Counted from the stretch's first letter, positions 1 to 8,666 are shown. The stretch: DNA of 64,000 nt from Allohahella sp002354735 (GCF_047946665.1 NZ_CP172312.1:3906001-3970000), one strand, 5' to 3'. Made by a program: numbers and translations. Notes: generated by a model not told the origin, from the letters alone.

Positions 1-1
1 G

Positions 2-688
2 CACTTGAGATTCGTCGTTCATATTGCGCGATCATATAGTGGCTATGGACTGCCCCTTGCTGATCTCGTGCAGGAAGGTAATATCGGTCTCATGAAGGCT
101 GTAAAGCGTTTTGACCCGCACTACGGCGTACGTCTGGTATCCTTCGCCGTGCATTGGGTAAAAGCCGAGATGCATGAGTACATCCTGAAAAACTGGCGGA
201 TTGTAAAAGTTGCGACCACCAAGGCGCAGCGGAAACTTTTTTTCAATCTGCGGTCCTCAAAGAAGAAGCTGGCCTGGCTGAGTCATGACGAGGTGAAGGC
301 AGTAGCAGAGGATCTCGGGGTGAACGAGAAGGTTGTCATGGAAATGGAGAGCAGAATGTCCGGGCAGGACACTGCATTTGACGCCTTTTCAGACGACGAT
401 GATGATGCGGCCTACCTGGCCCCGGCGAGCTATCTGGAAGACAGCTCGCGTGATCCAGCCCGGCTCCTCGAATCTGAGAACTGGGAAGAGGATTCCACCT
501 CGCGTCTGCACACTGCCCTGACCAGGCTGGATGATCGCAGTAAGGACATCCTGCAGAAGCGTTGGCTGAGCGATGAGAAGTCCACGCTGCACGATCTCGC
601 AGATGAATATGGTGTCTCGGCCGAACGTATTCGTCAGCTAGAGAAAAATGCGATGAAGAAGATCAGGGCGGAGCTCGCAACAGCCTGA
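2..688 (+). CDS. rpoH: RNA polymerase sigma-32 factor RpoH (5' end cut by the window)
   Basis: This is the heat-shock sigma factor that directs core RNA polymerase to chaperone and protease promoters. The reading frame is open to the window edge, so the N-terminal part (about 55 residues compared with the usual length near 285) lies outside. The visible protein starts in sigma region 2 with the ADLVQEGNIGLMKAVKRFDP core-binding segment. It then carries QRKLFFNLR, the RpoH box that separates sigma-32 from other group 3 sigmas, and ends with a region 4.2 helix-turn-helix (DLADEYGVSAERIRQLEKNA). A short acidic run (SDDDDDAA) sits between regions 3 and 4. A strong intrinsic terminator follows 20 bases after the stop. 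The family call is secure; the start cannot be seen. Confidence 0.95.
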   Translation, partial: HLRFVVHIARSYSGYGLPLADLVQEGNIGLMKAVKRFDPHYGVRLVSFAVHWVKAEMHEYILKNWRIVKVATTKAQRKLFFNLRSSKKKLAWLSHDEVKAVAEDLGVNEKVVMEMESRMSGQDTAFDAFSDDDDDAAYLAPASYLEDSSRDPARLLESENWEEDSTSRLHTALTRLDDRSKDILQKRWLSDEKSTLHDLADEYGVSAERIRQLEKNAMKKIRAELATA

Positions 689-708
689 TTTGATCTGCAG
701 TCGTATAC

Positions 709-733
709 AACCGCCGAGAGGCGGTTTTTTTTT
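709..733 (+). terminator. Intrinsic terminator of rpoH
   Basis: A perfect 7-bp stem (AACCGCC / GGCGGTT) with a GAGA loop runs straight into nine T residues. It begins 20 bases after the rpoH stop and ends 18 bases before the next start, so it separates rpoH from the dehydrogenase gene. Confidence 0.9.
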
Positions 734-751
734 ACAGCAGAGGATGTCGGA

Positions 752-1654
752 ATGAGTACCGGACAACATGATCACGTTCAGTCTGCCGCATTCCTGGGGC
801 TGGGTCTCATGGGCCAGCCCATGGTGGGTCGTCTTCTGACCGCGGGTTACCAGTTGCGCGTATGGAACCGCACGCGCAGCAAAGCGCGGCAGTTCGAGGA
901 AGATGGCATTCTGGAGGATACCGCCCAGGCGGCCATAGAAGGCGCCGAAGTGCTCGTTTTGATGCTGACTGACGGGCCGGCTGTGGATCAGGTCCTGCGG
1001 TCACTGGACCTCTCACGAACGGCAGAAAATGCGCTCATTATCGATATGAGCTCGATTGCGCCTGACATGGCCCGGCAACACGCCTCACTCGTCAATGCTG
1101 CCGGGAGACGCTATCTCGATGCACCTGTGTCTGGTGGCACACCTGGCGCGGCATCTGGCACGCTCTCGATCATGGTTGGCGGTCGGGAACAGGACTTCGA
1201 GGCTGCAGCGTCGTTTCTGGCGAATTTCGGAACCCCTCGTTATATGGGGGAGTCGGGCTGTGGCCAGATCGCAAAGCTTGCCAATCAGGCCGTGGTTGGT
1301 ATCACCATAGGTGCAGTGTCTGAGGCCATGTTACTGGCAAAACAGGCTGGCGTTGATATCGTGGCACTTCGCGAAGCGCTATTGGGTGGTTTCGCTGCCA
1401 GTCGTATTCTCGAGCTGCATGGTCAGCGTATCATCGATGACGACTTCGAACCTGGTGGTCGTTCATCGGTACAGCTCAAGGATTTGCGCAGCGTGGGTGA
1501 TCTGGCGGGCGCACTGGGACTCGATCTCCCTATCTCAGCGCTGGTGGCCTCACTGTATTCGCAGATGAATGCGGAGCATCTGCAGCTCGACCATAGTGCT
1601 CTGTATTTGCATCTGCGCTCGCTAAATGAGCATCATGAGAACGAGGAAACATAG
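752..1654 (+). CDS. NAD(P)-dependent oxidoreductase, 3-hydroxyisobutyrate dehydrogenase family
   Basis: This is a beta-hydroxyacid dehydrogenase of the MmsB/GarR/GlxR type, which oxidises or reduces small 3-hydroxy acids such as 3-hydroxyisobutyrate or tartronate semialdehyde. The N-terminal Rossmann fold has the GxGxxG site at residues 16-21 (LGLGLMG). The substrate loop DAPVSGG is at 123-129, and the catalytic lysine in AKLANQ is near residue 175. At 300 residues the length is normal for the family. No valine- or glyoxylate-pathway genes are nearby, so the substrate cannot be named. The stop lies two bases before the preferred djlA start, and the two genes are probably co-transcribed. Confidence 0.88.
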   Translation: MSTGQHDHVQSAAFLGLGLMGQPMVGRLLTAGYQLRVWNRTRSKARQFEEDGILEDTAQAAIEGAEVLVLMLTDGPAVDQVLRSLDLSRTAENALIIDMSSIAPDMARQHASLVNAAGRRYLDAPVSGGTPGAASGTLSIMVGGREQDFEAAASFLANFGTPRYMGESGCGQIAKLANQAVVGITIGAVSEAMLLAKQAGVDIVALREALLGGFAASRILELHGQRIIDDDFEPGGRSSVQLKDLRSVGDLAGALGLDLPISALVASLYSQMNAEHLQLDHSALYLHLRSLNEHHENEET

Positions 1655-1655
1655 T

Positions 1656-2501
1656 TTGTTTGGAAAATTGATCGCAGGCCTTCTGGGCTATCTCGTACTG
1701 GGTATTCCAGGACTAATTCTCGGTCTGCTCATAGGTCACCTCTTCGACAAGGGCCTCGCAGGCATCGCCGCCGATCCACGTCTGTCAGACCCTGTGTACC
1801 GAGCCAAGGTGGAGGCCAGTTTTTTCCGCCTCAGTTTCCAGATGCTCGGTGCCATGGCCAAGGCCGATGGCCGCGTCAGTGAAGCCGAGCTTAACGCAGC
1901 CCGAGCCCTCATGCAGCGGATGAACCTGGATGAGCAGCGTACGGCTGAAGCCATGACTGCGTTCAATGCAGGCAAGAGCCCGGACTTTGATCTCGATGCG
2001 GCGCTGAACGAGTTTTCCGAAGTCGTCGACAAGCGCAAGGATCTGGTTGCCTTTCTCATCCAGACGCTTGCGGTCATGGCAGCAGCTGATGGCCGTCTCG
2101 ATGATGCCGAGAATGAATTCCTCATGCAGGTCGGTACGCGTCTGGGCGTCTCAAGAACACAGCTGCAGATGTTGCTGCGCATGATGGCCGCGCAGTCTGG
2201 CTTTCAGGGACAGGCTGGAGGCAACTATCATCAACAGGGCGGCTATCAGGGGGGACGCCAGCAGCAACCCCAGGTCTCGGAGGCTGAGCGTCTCGAGCAG
2301 GCATACTGGGCGCTCGGCGTAAGCCAGAATGACAGCGATGCCACCATCAAGAAAGCCTATCGCAAGCTCATGAGTGAGCATCATCCGGACAAGCTGGCGG
2401 CCAGGGGTATCCCAGAATCCATGCGGGCTTTGCACACTGAGAAGGCAAAGGAGATCTCTACCGCGTATGAACTGATAAAGACTAATCGTGGTATGAAGTA
2501 G
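1656..2501 (+). CDS. djlA: Membrane-anchored J-domain co-chaperone DjlA
   Basis: DjlA is an inner-membrane DnaJ-type protein that stimulates DnaK ATPase activity. The protein has one N-terminal membrane segment ending in GLLIGHLFDKG, a TerB-like helical domain (two repeats containing KADGRVSEAE and AADGRLDDAE), a Gln/Gly-rich linker and a C-terminal J domain with the essential HPD just after SEH. I start it at TTG 1656: GAGGA sits eight bases upstream, the result matches the short N terminus of E. coli DjlA, and overlap with the preceding gene disappears. Upstream ATGs at 1626 and 1635 are possible but would overlap that gene. In Pseudomonas djlA lies beside murU/amgK/lptD; here it is about 50 kb away from them. 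Confidence 0.88.
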   Translation: MFGKLIAGLLGYLVLGIPGLILGLLIGHLFDKGLAGIAADPRLSDPVYRAKVEASFFRLSFQMLGAMAKADGRVSEAELNAARALMQRMNLDEQRTAEAMTAFNAGKSPDFDLDAALNEFSEVVDKRKDLVAFLIQTLAVMAAADGRLDDAENEFLMQVGTRLGVSRTQLQMLLRMMAAQSGFQGQAGGNYHQQGGYQGGRQQQPQVSEAERLEQAYWALGVSQNDSDATIKKAYRKLMSEHHPDKLAARGIPESMRALHTEKAKEISTAYELIKTNRGMK

Positions 2502-2546
2502 ATAGGTAGGGCAAATATTGCGCAATAGCAAAATGGAGCAAATGCG

Positions 2547-3227
2547 ATGCGGGTGTTAGTAATTGAAGATGATGCAGATGTAGCAAACTATCTCAACAAG
2601 GGCTTGAAAGAAAGCGGCTACACCGTGGATCTTGCAGATAACGGTAAGGATGGCCTTCACATGGCCCTTGAGGAGCAGTATGACCTTCTCATCGTCGACC
2701 GTATGTTGCCTGGGCTCGACGGTGTAAACGTCGTGAAGCGCCTCCGTGCAGAGGAGAAGACAACGCCGGTGCTATTCCTTAGCGCACTGGGCGAAGTAGA
2801 CGACCGTGTTCAGGGTCTCAAGGCCGGCGGCGATGACTATCTCGTCAAGCCGTTTTCCTTCAGCGAGCTGCTCGCCCGTGTCGAGTCCCTGCTGCGCAGG
2901 ACCCAGAATCAGTCGGACATCGTCACTACGCTGAAAGTTGCTGATCTCGAGATGGACCTGCTCGCACGTACGGTAAAGCGCTCCGGACAGAAGATCGACC
3001 TGCAGCCTCGCGAATTCCGTCTGCTGGAATACTTCATGCGCAATCCTGATCAGGTACTCACCCGGACAATGCTGCTCGAGAAAGTGTGGGATTACCATTT
3101 TGACCCGCAAACCAACGTGATCGATGTTCATATCAGCCGATTGCGGTCAAAGATCGACAAGGACTTCAGCGTACAGCTGCTGCACACGGTACGTGGCTCT
3201 GGCTACATCCTCAGGGAAGGTGAGTGA
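2547..3227 (+). CDS. OmpR/PhoB-family response regulator
   Basis: This is a DNA-binding response regulator, partner of the kinase encoded 19 bases downstream. The receiver domain (about 1-115) has the acidic pair at E7-D9, the phospho-acceptor D51 in LLIVDRMLPG, a serine at 79 and the conserved lysine in DDYLVKPFS near 101. The C-terminal winged helix (about 128-224) ends with RLRSKIDKDF and the wing segment VRGSGYILRE. At 226 residues it has the usual size. The sequence style resembles the CusR/CopR/QseB group, but no metal-resistance or other target gene is next to it, so the regulon is unknown. Confidence 0.93.
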   Translation: MRVLVIEDDADVANYLNKGLKESGYTVDLADNGKDGLHMALEEQYDLLIVDRMLPGLDGVNVVKRLRAEEKTTPVLFLSALGEVDDRVQGLKAGGDDYLVKPFSFSELLARVESLLRRTQNQSDIVTTLKVADLEMDLLARTVKRSGQKIDLQPREFRLLEYFMRNPDQVLTRTMLLEKVWDYHFDPQTNVIDVHISRLRSKIDKDFSVQLLHTVRGSGYILREGE

Positions 3228-3246
3228 TCAGGAGGTCTGACCAGCA

Positions 3247-4704
3247 GTGAGGTTCAGCCGAATACTCAGCTCATCCAGTTTCCGGCTGGCTTTCGTTTAC
3301 ATGCTGCTCTTTGCGGCTTCTGTATTCGTTCTGCTCGGGTTCATTTATTGGGCCACGGTCGGCTTCATGACCGATCAGGTGGAAGAAACTATCCAGGCTG
3401 AGATTCAGGGGCTTGCTGAGCAATATCGCCGGCAGGGCCTGCGCGGCATGGTCAGTGTACTCAACGAGCGCGTGCTTAGCCGGCCCACCGGTGAATCCCT
3501 ATATCTCATCGTCAATAGCGAAAAGAAGCCGCTTGCCGGAAACCTGAATGAATGGCCGGCTGTGCTCGAGGACAGAAACGGCTGGATCAGTTTCTATCTC
3601 AATCGTCCCGCCGACCGTTTCGAGCAGCCTCATCTGGCGCGCGCCAAACTGTTCCAGTTGCAGGGCGGCTATATGTTGCTCGTCGGTAGGGACGTCTATG
3701 ACTTGTTCAGAGTACGAGCACTCATAGAACAGTCGCTCCTCTATGGTATCGGAATCACGATTGCGCTGGCCTTTCTTGGCGGTGTGCTGCTGGCGCGTGG
3801 CACACGATCACGCATCGAAACCATAAACCAGACCAGTCGCAAGATCATGCAGGGCGATCTTTCATTGCGCGTTCCCGTTCGCGGGACCGGCGACGATTTC
3901 GACGAACTTGCCGTGCATCTCAATCGTATGCTCGAGCAGATCGAGGAGTTGATGGCGGGCGTCAAGCATGTGTCGGACAACATTGCACACGATCTGCGAA
4001 CGCCGCTTACGCGGTTGCGCAGCCGGCTCGAGGTGCTGTCCTCCAATCATCTCGATGTCGATTCGCAGCAGATTGTCGAGGAAGCCTTGGGAGAGACCGA
4101 CCGCCTGCTCATCACGTTCAATTCGCTCCTGCGGATTGCGAGGATAGAGTCGGGTGGCTACCAGGCGCACTTCACCAAGGTTGATATGGTGGCCCTGGTG
4201 AACGATGCCATCGAGTTATACGATGCGCTGGCCCAGGACAAGCACCAGACTGTCGAGGTTGAGCTTGCGAGTGATGTCTGTGTGAGTGGCGACCAGAATC
4301 TGCTGTTTCAGGCCGTGGCCAACCTGCTGGACAATGCGATCAAGTACTCCCCGGAAAACAGCCGCGTGGGTATCGAGCTTAGTGGCGGGCGTGAAGTGCG
4401 GCTGACAGTCTGGGATACCGGTCCCGGCATTGCGCCAGAAGAGCGAGAGCATGTATTCGAGCGCTTCTATCGCGTTGACAAGACGCGCGGTTTGCCCGGC
4501 AACGGTCTCGGCCTCAGCATGGTCCGGGCTGTGGCCAGGATGCACAAAGGTCGTATCGAGCTTTCGGAGACCTCAGAGGCGTCTGGCGGGCTTCGGGTCA
4601 TCATTACGCTCCCGACCTGTGAGGGCGAAACGGTTACGCCACCAGCCCTACCGTATCAGGGGGATTCGACGCCGAGAAGCCTGCATGGCAGGCTCGACCG
4701 CTAG
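3247..4704 (+). CDS. Sensor histidine kinase paired with the upstream regulator
   Basis: This inner-membrane histidine kinase has two membrane segments (about 12-38 and 163-184) enclosing a periplasmic sensor of about 120 residues that I do not recognise. A HAMP linker (about 186-240) follows, then the HisKA domain with phospho-acceptor H248 in NIAHDLRTPLTRLR. The catalytic domain has the N box LLDNAIKYSP, G1 box VWDTGPGIAPE and G2 box GNGLGLSMV. The start is GTG. Translation is probably coupled to the regulator 19 bases upstream. The C terminus after the ATPase domain is about 30 residues of low-complexity tail. It converges with the small gene ending at 4710. Confidence 0.92.
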   Translation: MRFSRILSSSSFRLAFVYMLLFAASVFVLLGFIYWATVGFMTDQVEETIQAEIQGLAEQYRRQGLRGMVSVLNERVLSRPTGESLYLIVNSEKKPLAGNLNEWPAVLEDRNGWISFYLNRPADRFEQPHLARAKLFQLQGGYMLLVGRDVYDLFRVRALIEQSLLYGIGITIALAFLGGVLLARGTRSRIETINQTSRKIMQGDLSLRVPVRGTGDDFDELAVHLNRMLEQIEELMAGVKHVSDNIAHDLRTPLTRLRSRLEVLSSNHLDVDSQQIVEEALGETDRLLITFNSLLRIARIESGGYQAHFTKVDMVALVNDAIELYDALAQDKHQTVEVELASDVCVSGDQNLLFQAVANLLDNAIKYSPENSRVGIELSGGREVRLTVWDTGPGIAPEEREHVFERFYRVDKTRGLPGNGLGLSMVRAVARMHKGRIELSETSEASGGLRVIITLPTCEGETVTPPALPYQGDSTPRSLHGRLDR

Positions 4705-4709
4705 TGGTC

Positions 4710-4994
4710 TCAGCCTTTGCGGCCGAGGAAGTTCCTGACGGTATCCGAGGTTGTTTTGAAAGGGTGTCTGGCGGCCTGGCTGACAAAGTTGCGGGCCCGC
4801 TGAACAGAGACTTTTTTCTGATCGAGACGAGCTCGCAGACTGTCGAGTTCGCCTTCGAGGTGCTTTTGCTCGGCCAGGACGTAGGCCAGAACGGTATGTC
4901 GGTTAAAGTCGTCCGTGATTCCCAGCTTTTCAAGGCGACCCCCGATCAGGTCGAGTCCGGAAAGTGCCTTGTCCATCATAATCTGTGTATTCAT
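4710..4994 (-). CDS. Small helical protein of unknown function
   Basis: I do not recognise this 94-residue protein. It is predicted from its residues to be mostly helical and charged, with a leucine-spaced central part (residues about 35-65, including HLEGELDSLRARLDQKK) that could form a coiled coil, and a basic C terminus. There is no signal peptide or membrane segment. The start is set at 4994 because AGGAG lies eight bases upstream; an open frame extends further to 5042 without a better ribosome site. It converges with the histidine kinase, leaving only five bases between stops, and its promoter must lie in 4995-5180, next to the small-RNA candidate on the opposite strand. Confidence 0.6.
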   Translation of the reverse strand: MNTQIMMDKALSGLDLIGGRLEKLGITDDFNRHTVLAYVLAEQKHLEGELDSLRARLDQKKVSVQRARNFVSQAARHPFKTTSDTVRNFLGRKG

Positions 4995-5182
4995 CCTGCT
5001 GCTCCTGCGTAGCTGACTGCAGGCATTTGAAGCCGCAGCCATGGTTATCTTGGCCAGACGGTGGCACTGGCTTCAGGATGCTATGCCGAGACCCTAGAGC
5101 GTTCAACCTAAATCAATCGGGCGATTACAGATACTTAACACGGCGGCCACCTCATAGCCACAAGCCAAGCCCTATAGTGGAG

Positions 5183-5295
5183 TCATGAGAGGGCAATCGA
5201 ATTGTCTTTTTCATGAGTAGCTCCTGTGTAGGGTCTCGTACAGGTCCCCCTGACAAGACCCAATTTGAACCTCGGTGATTGCCGGGGTTTTTTTT
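5183..5295 (+). ncRNA. Candidate small RNA with three hairpins
   Basis: Three consecutive hairpins fill this gap between two minus-strand genes. Hairpin 1 (5183-5216) has 15 pairs with a one-base bulge and a CGA loop. Hairpin 2 (5231-5261) has 12 pairs with a one-base bulge and a TCCC loop. Hairpin 3 (5268-5289) is an intrinsic terminator with eight T. Several pairs are G-U only if read on the plus strand, which argues for plus-strand RNA. TATAGT at 5173-5178 is a fair -10 box; I see no good -35. The next plus-strand gene starts about 2.8 kb downstream, so this is not an obvious leader. No known family was recognised. The remainder of the 322-base gap (4995-5182) shows nothing else clear. Alternative: 3' end of a long transcript from the kinase gene. 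Confidence 0.5.
5268..5295 (+). terminator. Intrinsic terminator of the small-RNA candidate
   Basis: An 8-bp stem (AACCTCGG / CCGGGGTT, one T-G pair) with loop TGATTG is followed by eight T in total. It works only on the plus strand: read on the minus strand there is no T run after the stem. It therefore does not end the minus-strand GGDEF-EAL gene whose stop is at 5317. Confidence 0.85.
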
Positions 5296-5316
5296 CGCCC
5301 GCGTTTTCAACACGAG

Positions 5317-7818
5317 TCAGGTTGAGGGTCCGCCGTCTCCTGAATCCGTTGACGGATGAATCGAGCGCTGCGAGGTGGGGGGCAAAGCTACGGGAATGGC
5401 AGTGTCGCCGAGCGAGAACGCTGCAAGATGATCCATCAGCCATTGCTCAGCCACTGCGGCCTCCATGGGCCGGGCAAAATAATAGCCCTGGACAAAATCG
5501 CAGCACTCATCGCGCAGGAACTCCAGTTGGGCTTCACACTCTATGCCTTCTGCAATGACCGATAGGCCCAGGCTGTGGCTCATGGTGATGATCGTCCTCG
5601 CCAATGTGGTATTGCCCACGTGCTGAGGTGCCCCGGTGAGAAAGCTGCGGTCAAGCTTGAGACTGTGCAGGGGCAGGCGTTGCAAATAGCCAAGGTTGGA
5701 ATAGCCGGTGCCGAAATCATCGATGGCAAATCTTATGCCTTCTTTACATATCTTGTGCAAGCTGGCTTCGGTTACCAGATCATCCTGGATGAGTGAGCGT
5801 TCGGTCAGTTCCAGTTCCAGGAGATGAGGCGGAAATCCTGAATCTTTTATTACCGACTGCAAGGTCTGGAACAGTTCATCGGTCCGAAGCTGGTTTGCTG
5901 AGATGTTTACGGCAAGCTGAAGGTCTTCGCCGGTCGCGATCTGCCATTTTCGCATCTGAAGGCAGGCGGTCTGCAGCAGCCAATTGCCAATGGGCGCTAT
6001 CATCCCATTCTCCTCTGCCAGAGCAATGAACCGCTCCGGAGACACGTTGCCCATTGCACTGTTTTGCCACCGAAGCAGGGATTCGAATCCGGCCACCTTT
6101 CCACTTTGGACCATAACTATTGGCTGGTAGTGCACACTCAGCTCGTCACGCTCAAGTGCATATCTCAGGTTCAGTTCGAGCTCCTGGCGTTCACGCAACT
6201 GCGCGTTCATTTCTTCAAGAAAAAACTGATAGTTGTTTCGGCCAGTTTCCTTTGCGCGATACAAGGCAATGTCTGCATGGCGCAATAGACTCTCGTAATT
6301 TTCCCCGTCGCCCGGATACACCGCTATGCCTACGCTGCAGGTCACGAAGGCTTCGCTACCATTCAAGACGAAGGGCCTGGCAAAGCTTTCGACGACTTGC
6401 TCGGCGGTTCGCTCGGCAAGCTCGACACGCGCAAGGTTAGGCAGGATGATGAGGAACTCATCGCCACCGAAGCGTGCGAGCAACTGGCCCTCCTGCATTA
6501 CCGTGCCTAGCCGGCCTGCAGTCTGCTTCAGCAGTTCGTCCCCCACCTCATGGCCCAGGGTATCGTTGACATGCATGAAATTGTCGAGATCGATGAACAT
6601 GAGGGCTACGTTGGTGTTCTGACTACGAGCGTGTTCGACTTCCAACTGCAGGCGCTCAGTGGCGAAAGCGCGGTTCGCCAGCTTCGTCAAGTCATCCGTC
6701 GACGCTTGTAGTCGAAGGCTTTCTTCATAGTTCTTCCGTTCAGTGATCTCGGTCACCACGCCGACAAAGCCTATGACCGTACCATCATCGCTGCGTTCAG
6801 GAGCTGCCTGAGTCGTCACCCACACGACCCGTCCATCTGGGCGGCTGACTCGATATTCCGCGTCGAAGGCCACGCCTTGCCGCGACGTAGTACGCCAGAG
6901 TTCTGCGACATAGCGCCTGTCGTGAACATGCACGGCATTGATCCAGCCCGAGCCCAGAATCTGTTTGCTTCGCATGCCGTACATTTGCGCCAGACGACTG
7001 TTGGTATAGATGCACTCACCCTCGACATCGCTGCGGAAAATGCCAGCAGGCACGGCAGCCGCCAGCGTGCGATACTGATTTTCGCTCTCTCGAAGGGCCT
7101 TTTCTGCTGCTCGAAGTTCGGTGGTGTCTACATTTGTGCCAATCAACTGTATCGGTCGCCCTCTGCTGTCATACACGCAGCGCCCCTTGCCGAGTATCCA
7201 TCGGGGCGTCCCTTCCGCGGTGAGAATGCGGAATTCCGCCTCATAGATGCTTTTGCGCTCAATAGCCTCCATGAGACGCTGACGCACCATGGTCTGATCG
7301 TCCGGGTGAATCCGCGCAATCATTTTTTCCGCAGTGAGCACCTTCTCAACATCAGGTAAGCCAAACAGGCTGCGTAACACGGTCGAACCGTAGATCAGGT
7401 CGGTGGTGAGATCCCATTCCCACGTGCCGATTCTGGCTACCGTGGTAGCGAAATCGTAGCGGGCTTCCGAGATCTTGAGTTGCAGATAATGCTGGCGACT
7501 CCAGTGAAGCACTTGCGCCATGGCGAGACTGACCAGAACGAAGGTCAGTAAACGTCCTCGAGCGGCGGCGCCCTGAACATTAAATTCCTGATAGGGCTGC
7601 ATAAACAGGTAAGCTGCTGCAATTGCGCCCAATAGCGTGACGAGCGTTGCGGAGCGACGGCCAAAAAACCAGGCGCTCAGAAATACGACGGGGTAAATCA
7701 GAATAAATGGCGCATTGCGTGCGAGCGGGTCCGCTGCCCATTGCATCAGGAGTACAACCGCAAGCGCCACGACCGCTGTGATGTCCCGGACCAAGGCCGA
7801 AGAGCGGGAAGGTTTCAA
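5317..7818 (-). CDS. Membrane PAS-PAS-GGDEF-EAL protein (cyclic di-GMP turnover)
   Basis: This 833-residue inner-membrane protein is expected to make and/or degrade cyclic di-GMP. Residues about 10-105 hold four hydrophobic segments resembling the DUF4118 sensor module. Two PAS domains follow (about 115-235 and 245-362). The GGDEF domain has an intact GGDEF at 451-455, but the usual RxxD inhibitory site is replaced by QEGQ. The EAL domain has ESL at 579-581, NISANQL, ELTERSL, DDFGTGYSNLGYL and QGYYFARPM, so it looks catalytically complete. TTG at 7818 is used, with GGAG about eight bases upstream. Net activity (cyclase or phosphodiesterase) cannot be read from sequence. The gene stands alone, 254 bases from the divergent greB. 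Confidence 0.92.
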   Translation of the reverse strand: MKPSRSSALVRDITAVVALAVVLLMQWAADPLARNAPFILIYPVVFLSAWFFGRRSATLVTLLGAIAAAYLFMQPYQEFNVQGAAARGRLLTFVLVSLAMAQVLHWSRQHYLQLKISEARYDFATTVARIGTWEWDLTTDLIYGSTVLRSLFGLPDVEKVLTAEKMIARIHPDDQTMVRQRLMEAIERKSIYEAEFRILTAEGTPRWILGKGRCVYDSRGRPIQLIGTNVDTTELRAAEKALRESENQYRTLAAAVPAGIFRSDVEGECIYTNSRLAQMYGMRSKQILGSGWINAVHVHDRRYVAELWRTTSRQGVAFDAEYRVSRPDGRVVWVTTQAAPERSDDGTVIGFVGVVTEITERKNYEESLRLQASTDDLTKLANRAFATERLQLEVEHARSQNTNVALMFIDLDNFMHVNDTLGHEVGDELLKQTAGRLGTVMQEGQLLARFGGDEFLIILPNLARVELAERTAEQVVESFARPFVLNGSEAFVTCSVGIAVYPGDGENYESLLRHADIALYRAKETGRNNYQFFLEEMNAQLRERQELELNLRYALERDELSVHYQPIVMVQSGKVAGFESLLRWQNSAMGNVSPERFIALAEENGMIAPIGNWLLQTACLQMRKWQIATGEDLQLAVNISANQLRTDELFQTLQSVIKDSGFPPHLLELELTERSLIQDDLVTEASLHKICKEGIRFAIDDFGTGYSNLGYLQRLPLHSLKLDRSFLTGAPQHVGNTTLARTIITMSHSLGLSVIAEGIECEAQLEFLRDECCDFVQGYYFARPMEAAVAEQWLMDHLAAFSLGDTAIPVALPPTSQRSIHPSTDSGDGGPST

Positions 7819-8081
7819 ACAATTCTCCAGTGCTGAGCGGTTATGACTGCGCTATGGCTTCACCGGCCTATCATCGCGGCGAGGCAGGTGATCATCCCGA
7901 GATCTATCCAAGGTGCCATCGGCTTGCACCGTGGTGCAAACCCCGGGATCTGCATCGAGCATAGACACTCTGCTAATATACGCCTCGTTATTAGGCTATT
8001 CCATAACCACTTGAGCTGACAGAAGGTTGAGAGTTGGCCCCTCATTAACAGATCTTCAGACTCGCTATTACAGTGCCTCCC

Positions 8082-8555
8082 ATGAGAACAAAACTGATTA
8101 CCAGAAGCGGCTTTGAGCGCCTGAAGGCGGAGTTGGACAAACTTTGGCGCGAAGAAAGACCCGAAGTGACGAAGAAGGTGTCCTGGGCGGCAAGCCTTGG
8201 CGATCGCAGCGAAAATGCTGACTACCAATATAACAAGCGTCTCTTGAGGCAGATTGATAAACGGGTAAGGTACCTGCGTCAGTCTCTCGAGGAGCTGCGA
8301 GTCGTTGATTACGCACCTGAGCAGGAAGGAGCCGTCTTTTTCGGTGCTTGGGTCGGCATCGAGAACGACGAAGAGGTCCATCGGCGTTTCCGCATTGTAG
8401 GCTACGACGAGATCTTCGACAGGAGAGACTTTATTTCGATCGACTCACCGATGGCCCGGGCGCTACTGAAGAAAAAGGTCGGTGATGAGGCCGTGGTAGA
8501 AACCCCGTCTGGACCTGCGCTCTGGTATATCACCAGTATTGAGTACGAAAAGTAG
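8082..8555 (+). CDS. greB: Transcript cleavage factor GreB
   Basis: GreB enters the RNA polymerase secondary channel and stimulates cleavage of backtracked transcripts. The 158-residue protein has the N-terminal coiled coil with the acidic tip (SLGDRSENADYQYNK, about residues 40-54) and the FKBP-like C-terminal domain (FFGAWVGIENDEE, IDSPMARALLKKKVGD). WREERPEVTKKV and the basic face distinguish GreB from GreA. I start at ATG 8082 because this matches the E. coli N terminus; a GTG three codons upstream is the alternative. The 254 bases upstream, shared with the divergent GGDEF-EAL gene, hold no promoter I could place with confidence. Confidence 0.95.
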   Translation: MRTKLITRSGFERLKAELDKLWREERPEVTKKVSWAASLGDRSENADYQYNKRLLRQIDKRVRYLRQSLEELRVVDYAPEQEGAVFFGAWVGIENDEEVHRRFRIVGYDEIFDRRDFISIDSPMARALLKKKVGDEAVVETPSGPALWYITSIEYEK

Positions 8556-8666
8556 TTGCCCAGATTCTCATTGCGGGATTGTATAAGAGCGCACAATATC
8601 CCCGGCGTATTGTATGGATAATATACGGTGCACAGAAACTATAACTAGAAAAAACGGGAAGACTAC

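Noticed and set aside
5183..5295. 6S RNA or another known small RNA
   Set aside because: Too short for 6S and lacks its long central bubble; no motif of RsmY/Z (repeated GGA loops) is present.
7860..8381. 173-codon minus-strand open frame across greB
   Set aside because: It is antisense to greB, whose protein family is unmistakable; the translated sequence shows no domain.
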